In this document: piece by piece, positions 24,465-32,427 of the stretch
Numbering within the stretch: position 1 is the stretch's first letter
Layout of the letters: each line of letters starts with the position of its first letter
Source of the DNA: Azorhizobium caulinodans ORS 571
Lineage (GTDB): Bacteria; Pseudomonadota; Alphaproteobacteria; Rhizobiales; Xanthobacteraceae
Length of the DNA: 64,000 nt
Assembly (NCBI RefSeq): GCF_000010525.1
Contig: NC_009937.1
Span: 935,501-999,500 of the forward strand
Reading direction: 5' to 3'
Position numbers and translations under genes: made by a program
The notes under the pieces: model-generated
Seen by the model: only the letters and a program-made list of their open reading frames with translations
Databases searched by the model: none
What the model was told of the DNA's origin: nothing

Positions 24465-26427
24465 ATATCTCGCCATCCGTGTCTCTGAAGCGGGGCCTCA
24501 GGGCATTCAGGGCATTCAGGGTCCGGAAGGACCGGAAATGCAGATCGCGGGCCTGACGCCGGCAAGCGGTACGCCCAGCTTCAGCACGCTGGTCCCGGTG
24601 TCGCCGGACGGCAGTAACGCCCGCGGCGATCTGCTTTATATCCAGCAGCCGCTGGCCCGCCTGCACGTGGCGAGCAAGAGCGCCGCGACAGCGCTGGTAA
24701 GCGGCGTCCCGGCCGCCATCAAGACGGTGGTGCTCGATACGGCGGCCGACGTGGACGGCGGTAACGGCGCCATCTATCGGCGCGTGGACACGGCACCCAC
24801 GAGCGGCACCTATTTCCGGACTGCGGACCGCTTCACGCTTTCCGGGTCAACCAGCAGCACGAACGGCGGCTATTGGGTGCTGAGCGATCTCGCGAGCCCG
24901 CTGCCCATCCGGAACTATATCCAGGATCGGAACAAGCAGGACCTGCGGGACTATAACGGCATCGACTTCACCGGCTCGAACGACTGCGCCTCCATCCTCC
25001 AGACGGCTGCGAATGAGGCGGAAGACAGCAACCCGATCCGCTATGAGGTGCCCGGCACCATCACCCTGGTGTCGCCCATCACCCTGAAGGACGGTACCAC
25101 CCTGTCCGGCCTCGTGCGCCCCGGCGTGCGCACCGGCGCCGACAACGGCTCGTGGTTCTATTTCGCGCACAGCGGCAAGGGGTTCACCGGCGGATATGGC
25201 GGCAGCAACAAGGTGCGCTCGGTCACCATCCGCGGCATCGGCACCACCCGCTATCAGCTCGTGCCCGGGCCCGGCTGGGCGCCGCAGCCGCACGACTTCG
25301 ATTTCGATTTCCGGGTGGATGACCTGACGCTTGAGGACGTGCTCATTTTGAATGCCACCAAGGGCATTCGCATGTCAGGCTGGGCGCGGCTCATCGCCAA
25401 AAACGTGTAGGGGCAGCCCTTCGATATCGGCCTTGAGGTCGAGGCGGCCTATGACACCTGCAATGTCGATCTCGTGCGCTGGTGGCCCTACTGGAGCGTC
25501 AGCGACTATGTGAAGGCGTACATGGTCGATCACTTCACGGCCATCTATTCCAAGCGGAACGACAACCCGAACTTCACCCGGTGCTTCAGCATCTGGCACA
25601 AATACGGTGCCCGCTTCGGCGCCTTCGCCGGCAACGATGTGCCCGGCATGGTGGCAGGCCCGACCAGCAAGGCGAAGTTCGTCGCCTGCGACTTCGACAA
25701 TGGCACCACGCCCATCTATGTGGATCCGGGCACGGACGGCACCACCGCCACCTTCACGGAGTGCAGCCTCCAGGGCCGCGACGCCAACTTCACCGGCGAG
25801 CCGCTGGTGCACGTGCGCGGCTCCAACACCAAGCTGACCATCATCGGCGGCAACCTGAAGGAAGCCGGCGTGGCGCTGGTCCGCGTGGCGGACGGCGGCA
25901 CGGGGAACACCGTCCGCATGCTTGAGGTGGAAACCGGTCGCTGGAACATCGCAGCCGGCGCGAGCGGCGATGCGCTGGTGGCCTCGTCCGGCAATGCCAT
26001 CTATGTGGATGGCAAGATCCAGCAGCAGGTGGAAATGGCCATCGGCGCCAACATCTATTGGCCCGATGGTCCCTTCAAGCCCTACACGCCGACCGTCACA
26101 GCCAGCAGCGGCACGATCACGGCCTATACGGCCTCGGCCAAATACAAGATCGTCAACCGTCAGATCGAGATCTATTACGACATCCTGCTGACCACGGCCG
26201 GCTCGGCGACGGGCGACATGGTGGTGACGCTGCCGGTGAGCACCACGGCCCCCGGCGCCGGCTTCGGCTCCGAAACGACGCTGACCGGCAAAGGCGTGAA
26301 TATGCGCCAGGGCGCGGCAGCCTCCACGTTCACGATCTCCTTCGCCGCCGACAACGGCTCGATCTTCAATTCTGGTGGCGCCGGCGACGGACGGCACATC
26401 ATCGGAAAGTTCGTCGGCCCAGTCTGA
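24457..26427 (+). pseudogene. Tail spike with in-frame amber codon at 25408-25410
   Basis: A single 656-codon reading frame with one internal TAG. The N-terminal part (317 residues) has a collagen-like GPQGIQGIQGPEGPE stalk (13-27) and beta-helix strands typical of tail spikes. After the amber (…IAKNV-stop-GQPFDIGLEVEAAYDTCNVD) the same frame continues for 338 residues with beta-helix turns and a C-terminal beta domain. No frame change is needed, so one base substitution explains it (for example TGG to TAG). Readthrough by an amber suppressor, independent start at GTG 25474, or sequencing error are alternatives. Confidence 0.8.
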
Positions 26428-26452
26428 TCTTCCAGAACACCGAACGCCGCGG

Positions 26453-26473
26453 CCGCCTCAGGGCGGTTTTTTT
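26453..26473 (+). terminator. Intrinsic terminator after the tail spike
   Basis: CCGCC (26453-26457) pairs with GGCGG (26462-26466) around a four-base loop and is followed by seven T (26467-26473). It separates the tail genes from the lysis cassette, and late transcription presumably passes it by antitermination. Confidence 0.8.
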
Positions 26474-26498
26474 GTGCCCACAATCCGGAGACCATCCG

Positions 26499-27377
26499 AT
26501 GCGAGCAATCGACATTGTGCGACGGGTCGCGCCCAAGGCGCGGCCCGAATATCTCGCCGCGTTCGAGGCTGGGGAGGCGCAGCTTGAGGCGGCGAGTGTC
26601 ACCACGCCGCTGCGCCTCGCCAATCTGCTGGCGCAGGTGCTGCATGAGACCGGCGGGCTCACCATCGTTCGGGAGAGCGGCGCCTACAGCGCGCCGCGCA
26701 TCCTCGCCATTTTCGGGCGCGGCGTGCACTCGGCTGCCGTCACACCGGCCGAGGCCGAGCGCCTGGCGGGCGACGGGCCGGCGCTGTTCGAGCGCGTCTA
26801 TGGCCTCGGCAACCCGCGCATGGCGGCACAGCTCGGCAACACCCAGCCGGGCGACGGCTGGAAGTACCGGGGGAACGGCCTGCTCCAGACCACCGGGCGC
26901 GGCCAGCATCGCGAGATGGGGCAGCGGGCAGGCGTCGGGGATCTGTTCGAGCGCACCCCGGAGCTGGTGACGGCGGCCGAGCTTGCCCTCAAGCCGGCGC
27001 TCGCCGAGTGGACGCGCGGCGGCTGCAACACGCTCGCCGACAAGGGCGACATCCGCCAGATCACCCGCATCATCAACGGCGGCTATAACGGCCTGCCGGA
27101 TCGTCAGGAGTGGCTGGATCGCATCTGGAGCCAGATCGGCACCGGCGCCCTCTGGCGCGCTGCCGGCGCGGACGATGCGACGGCGGATCTGCAAGAGAGC
27201 CTCAACGCCCTCGGTTATAGCCTCACGGTGGACGGGCGGCAGGGGCCGGCCACCACGGCGGCGATCCGCGACTTCCAGTCCCGCAACGGGCTGAAGGCGG
27301 ACGGCATCGCCGGCCCGGTGACGCTCGCGGCGCTCGCCGCCCGGCTGGCGCCGGCCAAGTCGCCGAAGGCAGCCTGA
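26499..27377 (+). CDS. Endolysin: GH19-like muramidase/chitinase domain plus peptidoglycan-binding domain
   Basis: A 292-residue cell-wall hydrolase. Residues 1-205 fit the GH19-like lysozyme fold used by many phages: catalytic Glu in QVLHETGGLT (about residue 51), the YRGNGLLQTTGR motif and ITRIINGGYNGLPDR. Residues 225-285 form a PG_binding_1 domain (LQESLNALGYSLTVDGRQGPAT; FQSRNGLKADGIAGPVTL). It has no signal peptide and therefore needs a holin. ATG 26499 has GGAG upstream and follows the terminator by 26 bases. A holin gene and a spanin pair follow. Confidence 0.9.
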   Translation: MRAIDIVRRVAPKARPEYLAAFEAGEAQLEAASVTTPLRLANLLAQVLHETGGLTIVRESGAYSAPRILAIFGRGVHSAAVTPAEAERLAGDGPALFERVYGLGNPRMAAQLGNTQPGDGWKYRGNGLLQTTGRGQHREMGQRAGVGDLFERTPELVTAAELALKPALAEWTRGGCNTLADKGDIRQITRIINGGYNGLPDRQEWLDRIWSQIGTGALWRAAGADDATADLQESLNALGYSLTVDGRQGPATTAAIRDFQSRNGLKADGIAGPVTLAALAARLAPAKSPKAA

Positions 27378-27378
27378 C

Positions 27379-27669
27379 ATGGCGGCGCACCCTTCCGGCG
27401 AACCCTCCTGGCGCTGGCGCCGCCTTGTCATCTTCTCGGTGGTGGGCGTCGCCATCTGGCGGCTCATCGTCCTCGAGGACAATCCCGACACCACCATCAA
27501 CCTCGAGCTGGTGCGCGGGTGGCTCATCCTCGTGGGGCTGCTCGTGCTCGGCTACACGGGCCTCGCCACCGTGCAGGACCTACTCGCCATGTGGCGCACC
27601 GGCAGCGCGCTGCCCTATGCGCCGCCGCCTCCGCCGCCGGCGGACAGCCAGACGAGAGGCCAGCCGTGA
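27379..27669 (+). CDS. Probable holin
   Basis: A 96-residue protein with two membrane helices (LVIFSVVGVAIWRLIVL, about residues 15-31; and GWLILVGLLVLGYTGLATV, about 47-65), a charged N-terminus and a Pro-rich tail. It lies one base after the endolysin stop and overlaps the i-spanin start (GTGA), the usual place for the holin that times release of the endolysin. Holin families vary widely, so the call rests on topology and synteny. Confidence 0.75.
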   Translation: MAAHPSGEPSWRWRRLVIFSVVGVAIWRLIVLEDNPDTTINLELVRGWLILVGLLVLGYTGLATVQDLLAMWRTGSALPYAPPPPPPADSQTRGQP

Positions 27670-28091
27670 CCATCGTCCTCACCATTCTCGCCGCTCTGGC
27701 GCGCTTCGCCTCCACCGGCGCAGGCCGTGTCGTGATCGGGCTCATCCTGCTGGTGGGCCTCGTCTGGGGCGCGAACGCCTATGGGCGTGCCGCCGGCCGG
27801 GCCGAGGTGCGGGCCGAGTGGGAAGCGGCCAACCTGCACGCGGCCGAGGAGATCCGCCGCAGCGACCAGGCGCAGGCGGACGCGGCCGGCGCAAAGGACC
27901 GAGGCCTGATCTCCCGCCTCACCGCCGAAGCTCAGACCATGAAGGAGAAGACCGATGCGCTCGAGGCGCAGCTGGCTGCCCGCGACGGGTGCAGCACTGA
28001 TGACGCTTTCCCTGATGGCCTGCCAGCAGGCTGGAACTCCGGGCCTCGCGCGGGATCTGCCGGCGCCGCCGGAGGTGTGCCGGCCCGTTGA
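27666..28091 (+). CDS. Rz-like inner-membrane spanin
   Basis: A 141-residue protein with one N-terminal membrane helix (RVVIGLILLVGLVWGANAYG, about 21-40) and a periplasmic coiled coil (AEVRAEWEAANLHAAEEIRRSDQAQADA ... LTAEAQTMKEKTDALEAQLA). This is the Rz design: an i-spanin that joins the outer-membrane Rz1 to fuse the two membranes in the last step of lysis. It starts at GTG 27666 overlapping the holin stop. The o-spanin gene begins inside it in another frame. Confidence 0.85.
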   Translation: MTIVLTILAALARFASTGAGRVVIGLILLVGLVWGANAYGRAAGRAEVRAEWEAANLHAAEEIRRSDQAQADAAGAKDRGLISRLTAEAQTMKEKTDALEAQLAARDGCSTDDAFPDGLPAGWNSGPRAGSAGAAGGVPAR

Positions 28092-28227
28092 TGACCCTCC
28101 GTATCATCCCGATGCCCGAGTGATGCTGCGTCGGATGAGGGATGCCTTCCTCATCGCCAACGGGCACATCGCGGCTTGTCGCGAATGGTATGAGGACGTG
28201 CGGTCGCGTTATGCGCAGGGGCTGTGA
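27955..28227 (+). CDS. Rz1-like outer-membrane lipoprotein spanin, nested in Rz
   Basis: A 90-residue lipoprotein with a basic N-terminus (MRSRRSW), hydrophobic signal and lipobox LMAC (Cys 23), then a Pro-containing linker (LPAPPEVCRPVDDPP) and a helical tail. The start lies within Rz in the +1 frame and the gene extends 136 bases past the Rz stop, a classic overlapping spanin pair. The mature protein should anchor in the outer membrane and bind Rz across the periplasm. Confidence 0.85.
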   Translation: MRSRRSWLPATGAALMTLSLMACQQAGTPGLARDLPAPPEVCRPVDDPPYHPDARVMLRRMRDAFLIANGHIAACREWYEDVRSRYAQGL

Positions 28228-28266
28228 CCCCTGCTGTCTGTTTCTGCGTTGTGGGTGGAGGGGATC

Positions 28267-28629
28267 ATGGTGGAGCAGGGCGCGACGGAGGACAGCATGA
28301 CCAAGCCGCGGTTCATCTGGGCTTTCGACTTCGGGCAGGTGATGCAGACGCTCGCCACCGTGATCCCGATTGCATCCCTGGTCTGGTACATGGCCGCCTC
28401 GAACGCCGAGATGCGTCGGGACATCGCCACCCTCCAGGCGCGGGAAGCCTCCTACGCGCCCAAGGTGGACGCGCTCGCCAAGAGCAACGATGTGCAGGAC
28501 GAGCGCATCGGGAACATCGCCGACGCGGTGCGTGGCATCCAGCGCGTCAACGCCGAGATGCTCTCCCAGATCGGCGGCGTGCGCGAGGATCTGGCGGGCA
28601 TCAAGGCGCGGATCGCGGTGCCGCGGTGA
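28267..28629 (+). CDS. Membrane-anchored coiled-coil protein
   Basis: A 120-residue protein with one membrane helix (VMQTLATVIPIASLVWYMAA, about residues 25-44) and a long coiled coil after it (AEMRRDIATLQAREASYAPKVDALAKSN ... ERIGNIADAVRGIQRV). ATG 28267 follows GGAGG; an in-frame TTG at 28249 is less likely. Position at the end of the lysis cassette suggests an antiholin or lysis-timing role, or a tape-like virion component, but no family is recognised. Confidence 0.65.
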   Translation: MVEQGATEDSMTKPRFIWAFDFGQVMQTLATVIPIASLVWYMAASNAEMRRDIATLQAREASYAPKVDALAKSNDVQDERIGNIADAVRGIQRVNAEMLSQIGGVREDLAGIKARIAVPR

Positions 28630-28636
28630 GTGGGGT

Positions 28637-29182
28637 TCAAGCGGTTGCGCCGTTCGGATGCAATGGCCAAGCCTGACCGTCTGCCACCTTTGAGACCACG
28701 GTGATCTTGCGGTCCTCGTCCGACAGTTCCACTCCCGCGTGGATCATCCCCACTTCGGTAGCATCTTGCCAGCGAGCAATCGAGTAGACCGTTCCCGTCA
28801 CAATTGCCCTGCCGAACGCCTTCGCAAGTTCAGGATGAAATTCCTCAAGGGCCGCGAGATCAGCTTTTAGGTCTCTTGCGCCAACCACAGGATCGTCTTC
28901 TGCGGCCGTTGTTAGCGCTTCGACGATGAGACTGTATCCCTCCTTACGGCTGACAGCCTCGCTGAAGGAGAGCAGCGCAAATTTGAGGTTGTCGGGAGAA
29001 TCGGGGCTGTCGACAAACGCGCGTAGAGCCGCGCTATGATCTTCCAGTGCCTTGCTCGCCGTACCCCAAAAGTGCTGCCGCTTCCGGTAGCGAGAGCGAA
29101 GGCTGCAAGACACGTACGCTATGACAGCCATAGCGAAGCCAAAGTTGATGAACCCGGAAATATGCTCTTGAAGCCAGTTCAT
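28637..29182 (-). CDS. Membrane-anchored accessory protein, second of a pair
   Basis: A 181-residue protein with one N-terminal membrane helix (SGFINFGFAMAVIAYVSCSL, about 9-28), a basic stop-transfer region and a cytoplasmic helical domain (FALLSFSEAVSRKEGYSLIVEAL; then a C-terminal beta region EDRKITVVSKVADGQAW). I do not recognise it. It runs opposite to the late genes and overlaps its upstream partner by ATGA at 29179-29182, with GAGGTG ahead of the start. It may be expressed in the lysogen as a conversion or superinfection-exclusion gene; that is inference. Confidence 0.6.
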   Translation of the reverse strand: MNWLQEHISGFINFGFAMAVIAYVSCSLRSRYRKRQHFWGTASKALEDHSAALRAFVDSPDSPDNLKFALLSFSEAVSRKEGYSLIVEALTTAAEDDPVVGARDLKADLAALEEFHPELAKAFGRAIVTGTVYSIARWQDATEVGMIHAGVELSDEDRKITVVSKVADGQAWPLHPNGATA

Positions 29183-29562
29183 CGCGACACCTCACTCTGA
29201 TCGAGGGGCCCGCTCCCCGATGCGGAGAGCGATCTTAATCTCTCCGTCTCGATCTCTGCCTCCTTCTCGATCCTATACCGAGCAAGATCGATCTCCTTAT
29301 GACGAACGTCACCAAATTGGCAGCGTTCCAGGTGACGGTCGTGCTGGGTCTTCCTGAATGCATATATAAGATAGAATAAGGCGATCCAAGTGCCGGCCTC
29401 GTCCACGCTTACCCCGACCGCCGCGAAAGCCAACAGGGCAACTGTCAGTCCAAAGCAAAGGACGCCGTCGGGGCCATGAGGTCCGAGTGTTCCAACTATA
29501 TCTTTCGCGAACGACCAATCCCATGTGCCGGCAGAAGCCGTCGCCGTCTTATTATCAGTCAA
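29179..29562 (-). CDS. Membrane-anchored accessory protein, first of a pair
   Basis: A 127-residue protein with a hydrophobic segment (VLCFGLTVALLAFAAVGVSV) and a second short one (AGTWIALFYLIYAF), followed by a charged coiled tail (RHKEIDLARYRIEKEAEIETERLRSL). TTG 29562 with GGAG upstream is chosen; GTG 29574 or TTG 29619 are possible. It is translationally coupled to 28637-29182, so the products probably act together at the inner membrane. No family is recognised. Confidence 0.55.
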   Translation of the reverse strand: MTDNKTATASAGTWDWSFAKDIVGTLGPHGPDGVLCFGLTVALLAFAAVGVSVDEAGTWIALFYLIYAFRKTQHDRHLERCQFGDVRHKEIDLARYRIEKEAEIETERLRSLSASGSGPLDQSEVSR

Positions 29563-29713
29563 AGGAGCCCCCACTCCGTAGAATGGGGAGAAGCTACGGC
29601 AGATGAAAGTTCTTGCCAAGAAGGCGTGGCTTTACGCGTCGGTGCGTAATTTCAGCACCGGAGCTTGTGCCAAGCTGGAACGGGCGATTCATGAGTCAGC
29701 CGAGGCCGACGGC

Positions 29714-30117
29714 TCACTGATCCGACTTCGGGCCCGCCGCGACCTTATCCAGACTTCCTCCCGCCAATGGCCGCTGAAGCGACTTTGCATCGTCCCACGG
29801 CGCCGCCATCCATGCCTCCCACTCTGCCGGCTCTGTGAGGATCACCGGCATGGCCTTCGGATGAACGCTCGCCACCGGCTCGCTGGGCTCCGTGGTCAGG
29901 AAGCCATAGAGGTCCGCCGTGACCTCGCCCTCCTTCATCTTCCGGACGCTGGTCCAGCCCTGCACCCAGATCCCAGCGAAGAAGGCGAGGGGGCGATCCT
30001 CGCCCAAGGCGACCACACATCTCCGCCGTGGTCCTTGTTGCGCTCAGAGAAGCTGGTGAACGGCACTAGGCAGCGGTTCGTCAGGTCGCGCAAACGCCTC
30101 CAGTGGGTTGCGCGCCA
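29714..30117 (-). pseudogene. Remnant of an SRAP/HMCES-family protein (truncated, frameshifted)
   Basis: The minus strand encodes the last part of an SRAP protein, a family that crosslinks to abasic sites in single-stranded DNA. One frame gives THWRRLRDLTNRCLVPFTSFSE (from about 30108), and the next frame continues ALGEDRPLAFFAGIW, then EGEVTADLYGFLTTEP and HPKAMPVIL. Adding one T near 30016 restores VWFALGEDRPLAFFAG, so a one-base deletion separates them. The first half, including the catalytic Cys2 that follows the start Met, is missing. The gene is therefore dead in two ways. Confidence 0.8.
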
Positions 30118-30209
30118 TACCCTCCCTGTGGCGCTGGCGGAATCCTGTCCCGCGCCGCTACCGTCGTGAAACGCTGCAAGACGGACAGCACCATTACGTT
30201 GATTCAAGT

Positions 30210-30977
30210 TTACAGCGAAGCTGCAGATTTGGCGAGAATTCCCGACAAATTCGGGATCCTAGCTGATGATATCCGATAGCCGTTTGCGCCCTTGGTAACG
30301 CGGAAAGTATAAAGCTTAATGATCACGGGCACTCCGCGCCCTTGCCAGGCGGTCTGGCTTCTGTTCGTGAACTTTATGCTTGCATCAAGATTCTTCTCGA
30401 TGTTCAGGGAAATGCCGTTTCCATCAGAGTCTTCTTTTTCTCCGATGTAAAATCGAGCAGATCCGGCCGAAATGCTTCCAGCGACGAAAACATAGAAAAT
30501 ATCATTGGAGCGGATGGCTTCGTCCAGGCTCCATGGGTCGATTTCGCTTGTCGGGGTCCGCAAGCGCAACTGGGCAACTATTGGCTCCCAAGGGGCGCGG
30601 ATTTCCGATTTGCTGTAGTCGGTGAGGACTAGGCGGGACTGTGATGACAAGGCTGCGGTAGCCTTGGCGAGCTGATCCTGCGTTGGGCTGCCATCTTTAG
30701 CGCTAACCGTGAACGAAAAGCCCTCAAGCTGGCTAATTTCTAACGAGGCGCTACCAGAGTTCCGGACCGCACCTTCTTCCACAGGTATTGTCTCGATGCG
30801 GCGGGCCTCCATCTTTTTGGCGTTAATCAGGTAAAGCGTCCCGATCTCTCCCATTCCAGAATTTAGCATTCCGGCCGGAGTAGTTGCAAAATTGGTGTCG
30901 ACCAGGACGTCTGCATTGCAGCCGCAGAGGGTCAGAAGTACCAAAAATAACGTGAATTTCTTAATATTCATGATCAT
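30210..30977 (-). CDS. Lipoprotein coupled to the lysozyme-like gene
   Basis: A 255-residue lipoprotein: signal MIMNIKKFTLFLVLLT with lipobox LCGC (Cys 20), then a beta-rich domain (EIGTLYLINAKKMEARRIETIPVEEG; SLEISQLEGFSFTVSA; AWQGRGVPVIIKLYTFRVTKG). The start overlaps the stop of the upstream secreted protein (ATGA at 30974-30977), so the two are made together. The pair is more AT-rich than the phage structural genes, a sign of recent acquisition. I do not know the family; an inhibitor or partner of the upstream hydrolase-like protein is a reasonable guess. Confidence 0.7.
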   Translation of the reverse strand: MIMNIKKFTLFLVLLTLCGCNADVLVDTNFATTPAGMLNSGMGEIGTLYLINAKKMEARRIETIPVEEGAVRNSGSASLEISQLEGFSFTVSAKDGSPTQDQLAKATAALSSQSRLVLTDYSKSEIRAPWEPIVAQLRLRTPTSEIDPWSLDEAIRSNDIFYVFVAGSISAGSARFYIGEKEDSDGNGISLNIEKNLDASIKFTNRSQTAWQGRGVPVIIKLYTFRVTKGANGYRISSARIPNLSGILAKSAASL

Positions 30978-32008
30978 GGCGCCAACCTGGACGTTGTTGC
31001 AGGAAGTTTCTGGATATCACCGCCGACGCTGCCAACACCTAGGATAATGCGTGCCCTGCGCTGAAAAGAGAGTGCTTGCCAATAGCCCGACATTCCTTGG
31101 GCGACGCGGCTGCGCAAGAAAGTAAAATGTAGAAGTTCGCACTGCTCATCTGAGACGGCGCCGGTAGAATTGAGTTTGGTCCATTCTGCGATATTGAACG
31201 AGCAGTCGCGCCAGATTCCGCCCTGGTCGATCGTGCTGCATAGCCCCTCATACCAGTGAACGATTCCGGCGATGCTGACCCTTTTTCGCTCGGCGGAAGC
31301 AGACGCGAGGGATTTTCGCGTGCGCGCTATGTCCGCATTGCCGGGAAAGCTGCCCTGCTGTGTCTTTGTGTCGATCGCCCACTTCACTTTCAGGCTGGTG
31401 ACGTGCTCAGACGGAAAGATGCGGCTCAGATCGTCCGAGACGCTTTGTACCAACGCGATGAAGCGATCGACCTGAATCTGGATCATCGTTTCACTGTTGA
31501 ATAGATTATCAAATTCTTCTCGAACTACGCTATTTAGCCGGCCATTTTGACTTTGAGCTTCGAGCGTCGTCTGGCAATCCGTAGTGATTGGAATTCGGCG
31601 GCATCCTTCGCTGAATATTAACTTCCCAAATATTGGCATAACATTTCCAATATTGACGCGAAATGCCGCCTCCGTAGCGAATTTCTCTCGATAGCGCCGG
31701 ATCATAGGCTGGAGAGAATTCTGGCCGTAGTTCCACTGCAGAACTCCGACCGAGACGATCTGGCCATCGAAATTGCCCGAGGCTCCGGCCCAGCATCCGC
31801 TCGTCTCCGGCTCAGATACTGCGTGGATCGCTCTAAATATGCCTTCCCTGTCCATATTTAGCTTGGAGAGAGAAGAGAGAACGGTCGGGGAGATCGTTAC
31901 GGCTTTAATATCGCCGACGGGGACGCACTTGGCCTCGACGCTAAGTGCCTGAAACAACATGGAAAAAAAGACTAGGGCCCAAAATATAGGCTGTCGGTTG
32001 CTCGACAT
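30974..32008 (-). CDS. Secreted lysozyme-superfamily-like protein
   Basis: A 344-residue protein with a signal peptide (cleavage likely after SVEA, residue 26). The segment SEPETSGCWAGASGNFDGQIVSVGVLQWN (two pieces, about 65-93) resembles lysozyme-like or chitosanase-like proteins that have the pattern GNFDGxGxSxGxLQWN; E67 or E69 would be catalytic candidates. The rest is helical with six or more Cys residues suited to the periplasm. ATG 32008 is preferred to an extension at 32044 because it begins the signal peptide and follows GGGGGG. It may modify peptidoglycan or attack competitors. Confidence 0.65.
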   Translation of the reverse strand: MSSNRQPIFWALVFFSMLFQALSVEAKCVPVGDIKAVTISPTVLSSLSKLNMDREGIFRAIHAVSEPETSGCWAGASGNFDGQIVSVGVLQWNYGQNSLQPMIRRYREKFATEAAFRVNIGNVMPIFGKLIFSEGCRRIPITTDCQTTLEAQSQNGRLNSVVREEFDNLFNSETMIQIQVDRFIALVQSVSDDLSRIFPSEHVTSLKVKWAIDTKTQQGSFPGNADIARTRKSLASASAERKRVSIAGIVHWYEGLCSTIDQGGIWRDCSFNIAEWTKLNSTGAVSDEQCELLHFTFLRSRVAQGMSGYWQALSFQRRARIILGVGSVGGDIQKLPATTSRLAP

Positions 32009-32427
32009 ATGCCCCCCAGCACATGCGGTTAATCCAGCAGACAAACCGTATATATCGCCTGATGGATGTCAATGAGAGATTCTCATGGTAGAATTGCGCA
32101 GAATGCGATGTAAGCTTTCCGACAAAGGCTTCTTCCAAGAGCGGATTGTTTCATAGGGGTGATCTCCCGTGAGAAAATAATATTTTATTATAGATTCATA
32201 TATGTGAGTAATTTCTCCTGTATGCGCGCGATATAGGTGTGTTGTCGATCCGATATCGGTAATAGTCGTTCGATGCATCTGTGATGATTGAAGTTTTCGC
32301 GGTGGCAGATTTCCTCAAGATATAAGCGCCTATTTAGCGGCGGTCATGCAATGAGAAGCGATGGGGCGCGTCACATGGCACAGTGCCACCACCGCGGAGC
32401 TGGGGGGCGCGGAGACGAGCCCACTGC
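32009..32427. other. AT-rich intergenic region with a probable promoter for the minus-strand pair
   Basis: Unlike its surroundings, this gap is AT-rich. On the minus strand TTGACA (32067-32072) could be the -35 element of a promoter for the secreted lysozyme-like gene and its lipoprotein partner; the -10 (around TACGGT or TATATA) is ambiguous. Two short minus-strand frames (31941-32138, 32069-32278) lack domains and are left out. Confidence 0.4.

Noticed and set aside
25474-26427. Separate gene downstream of the amber codon
   Set aside because: It is in the same frame as the upstream spike part and continues the same fold, so one interrupted gene is simpler; re-initiation remains possible.
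29745-30020. Minus-strand frame starting MCGR, like the start of SRAP proteins
   Set aside because: It is in a third frame within the middle of the SRAP remnant; the following residues do not match the family, so the match is coincidence.
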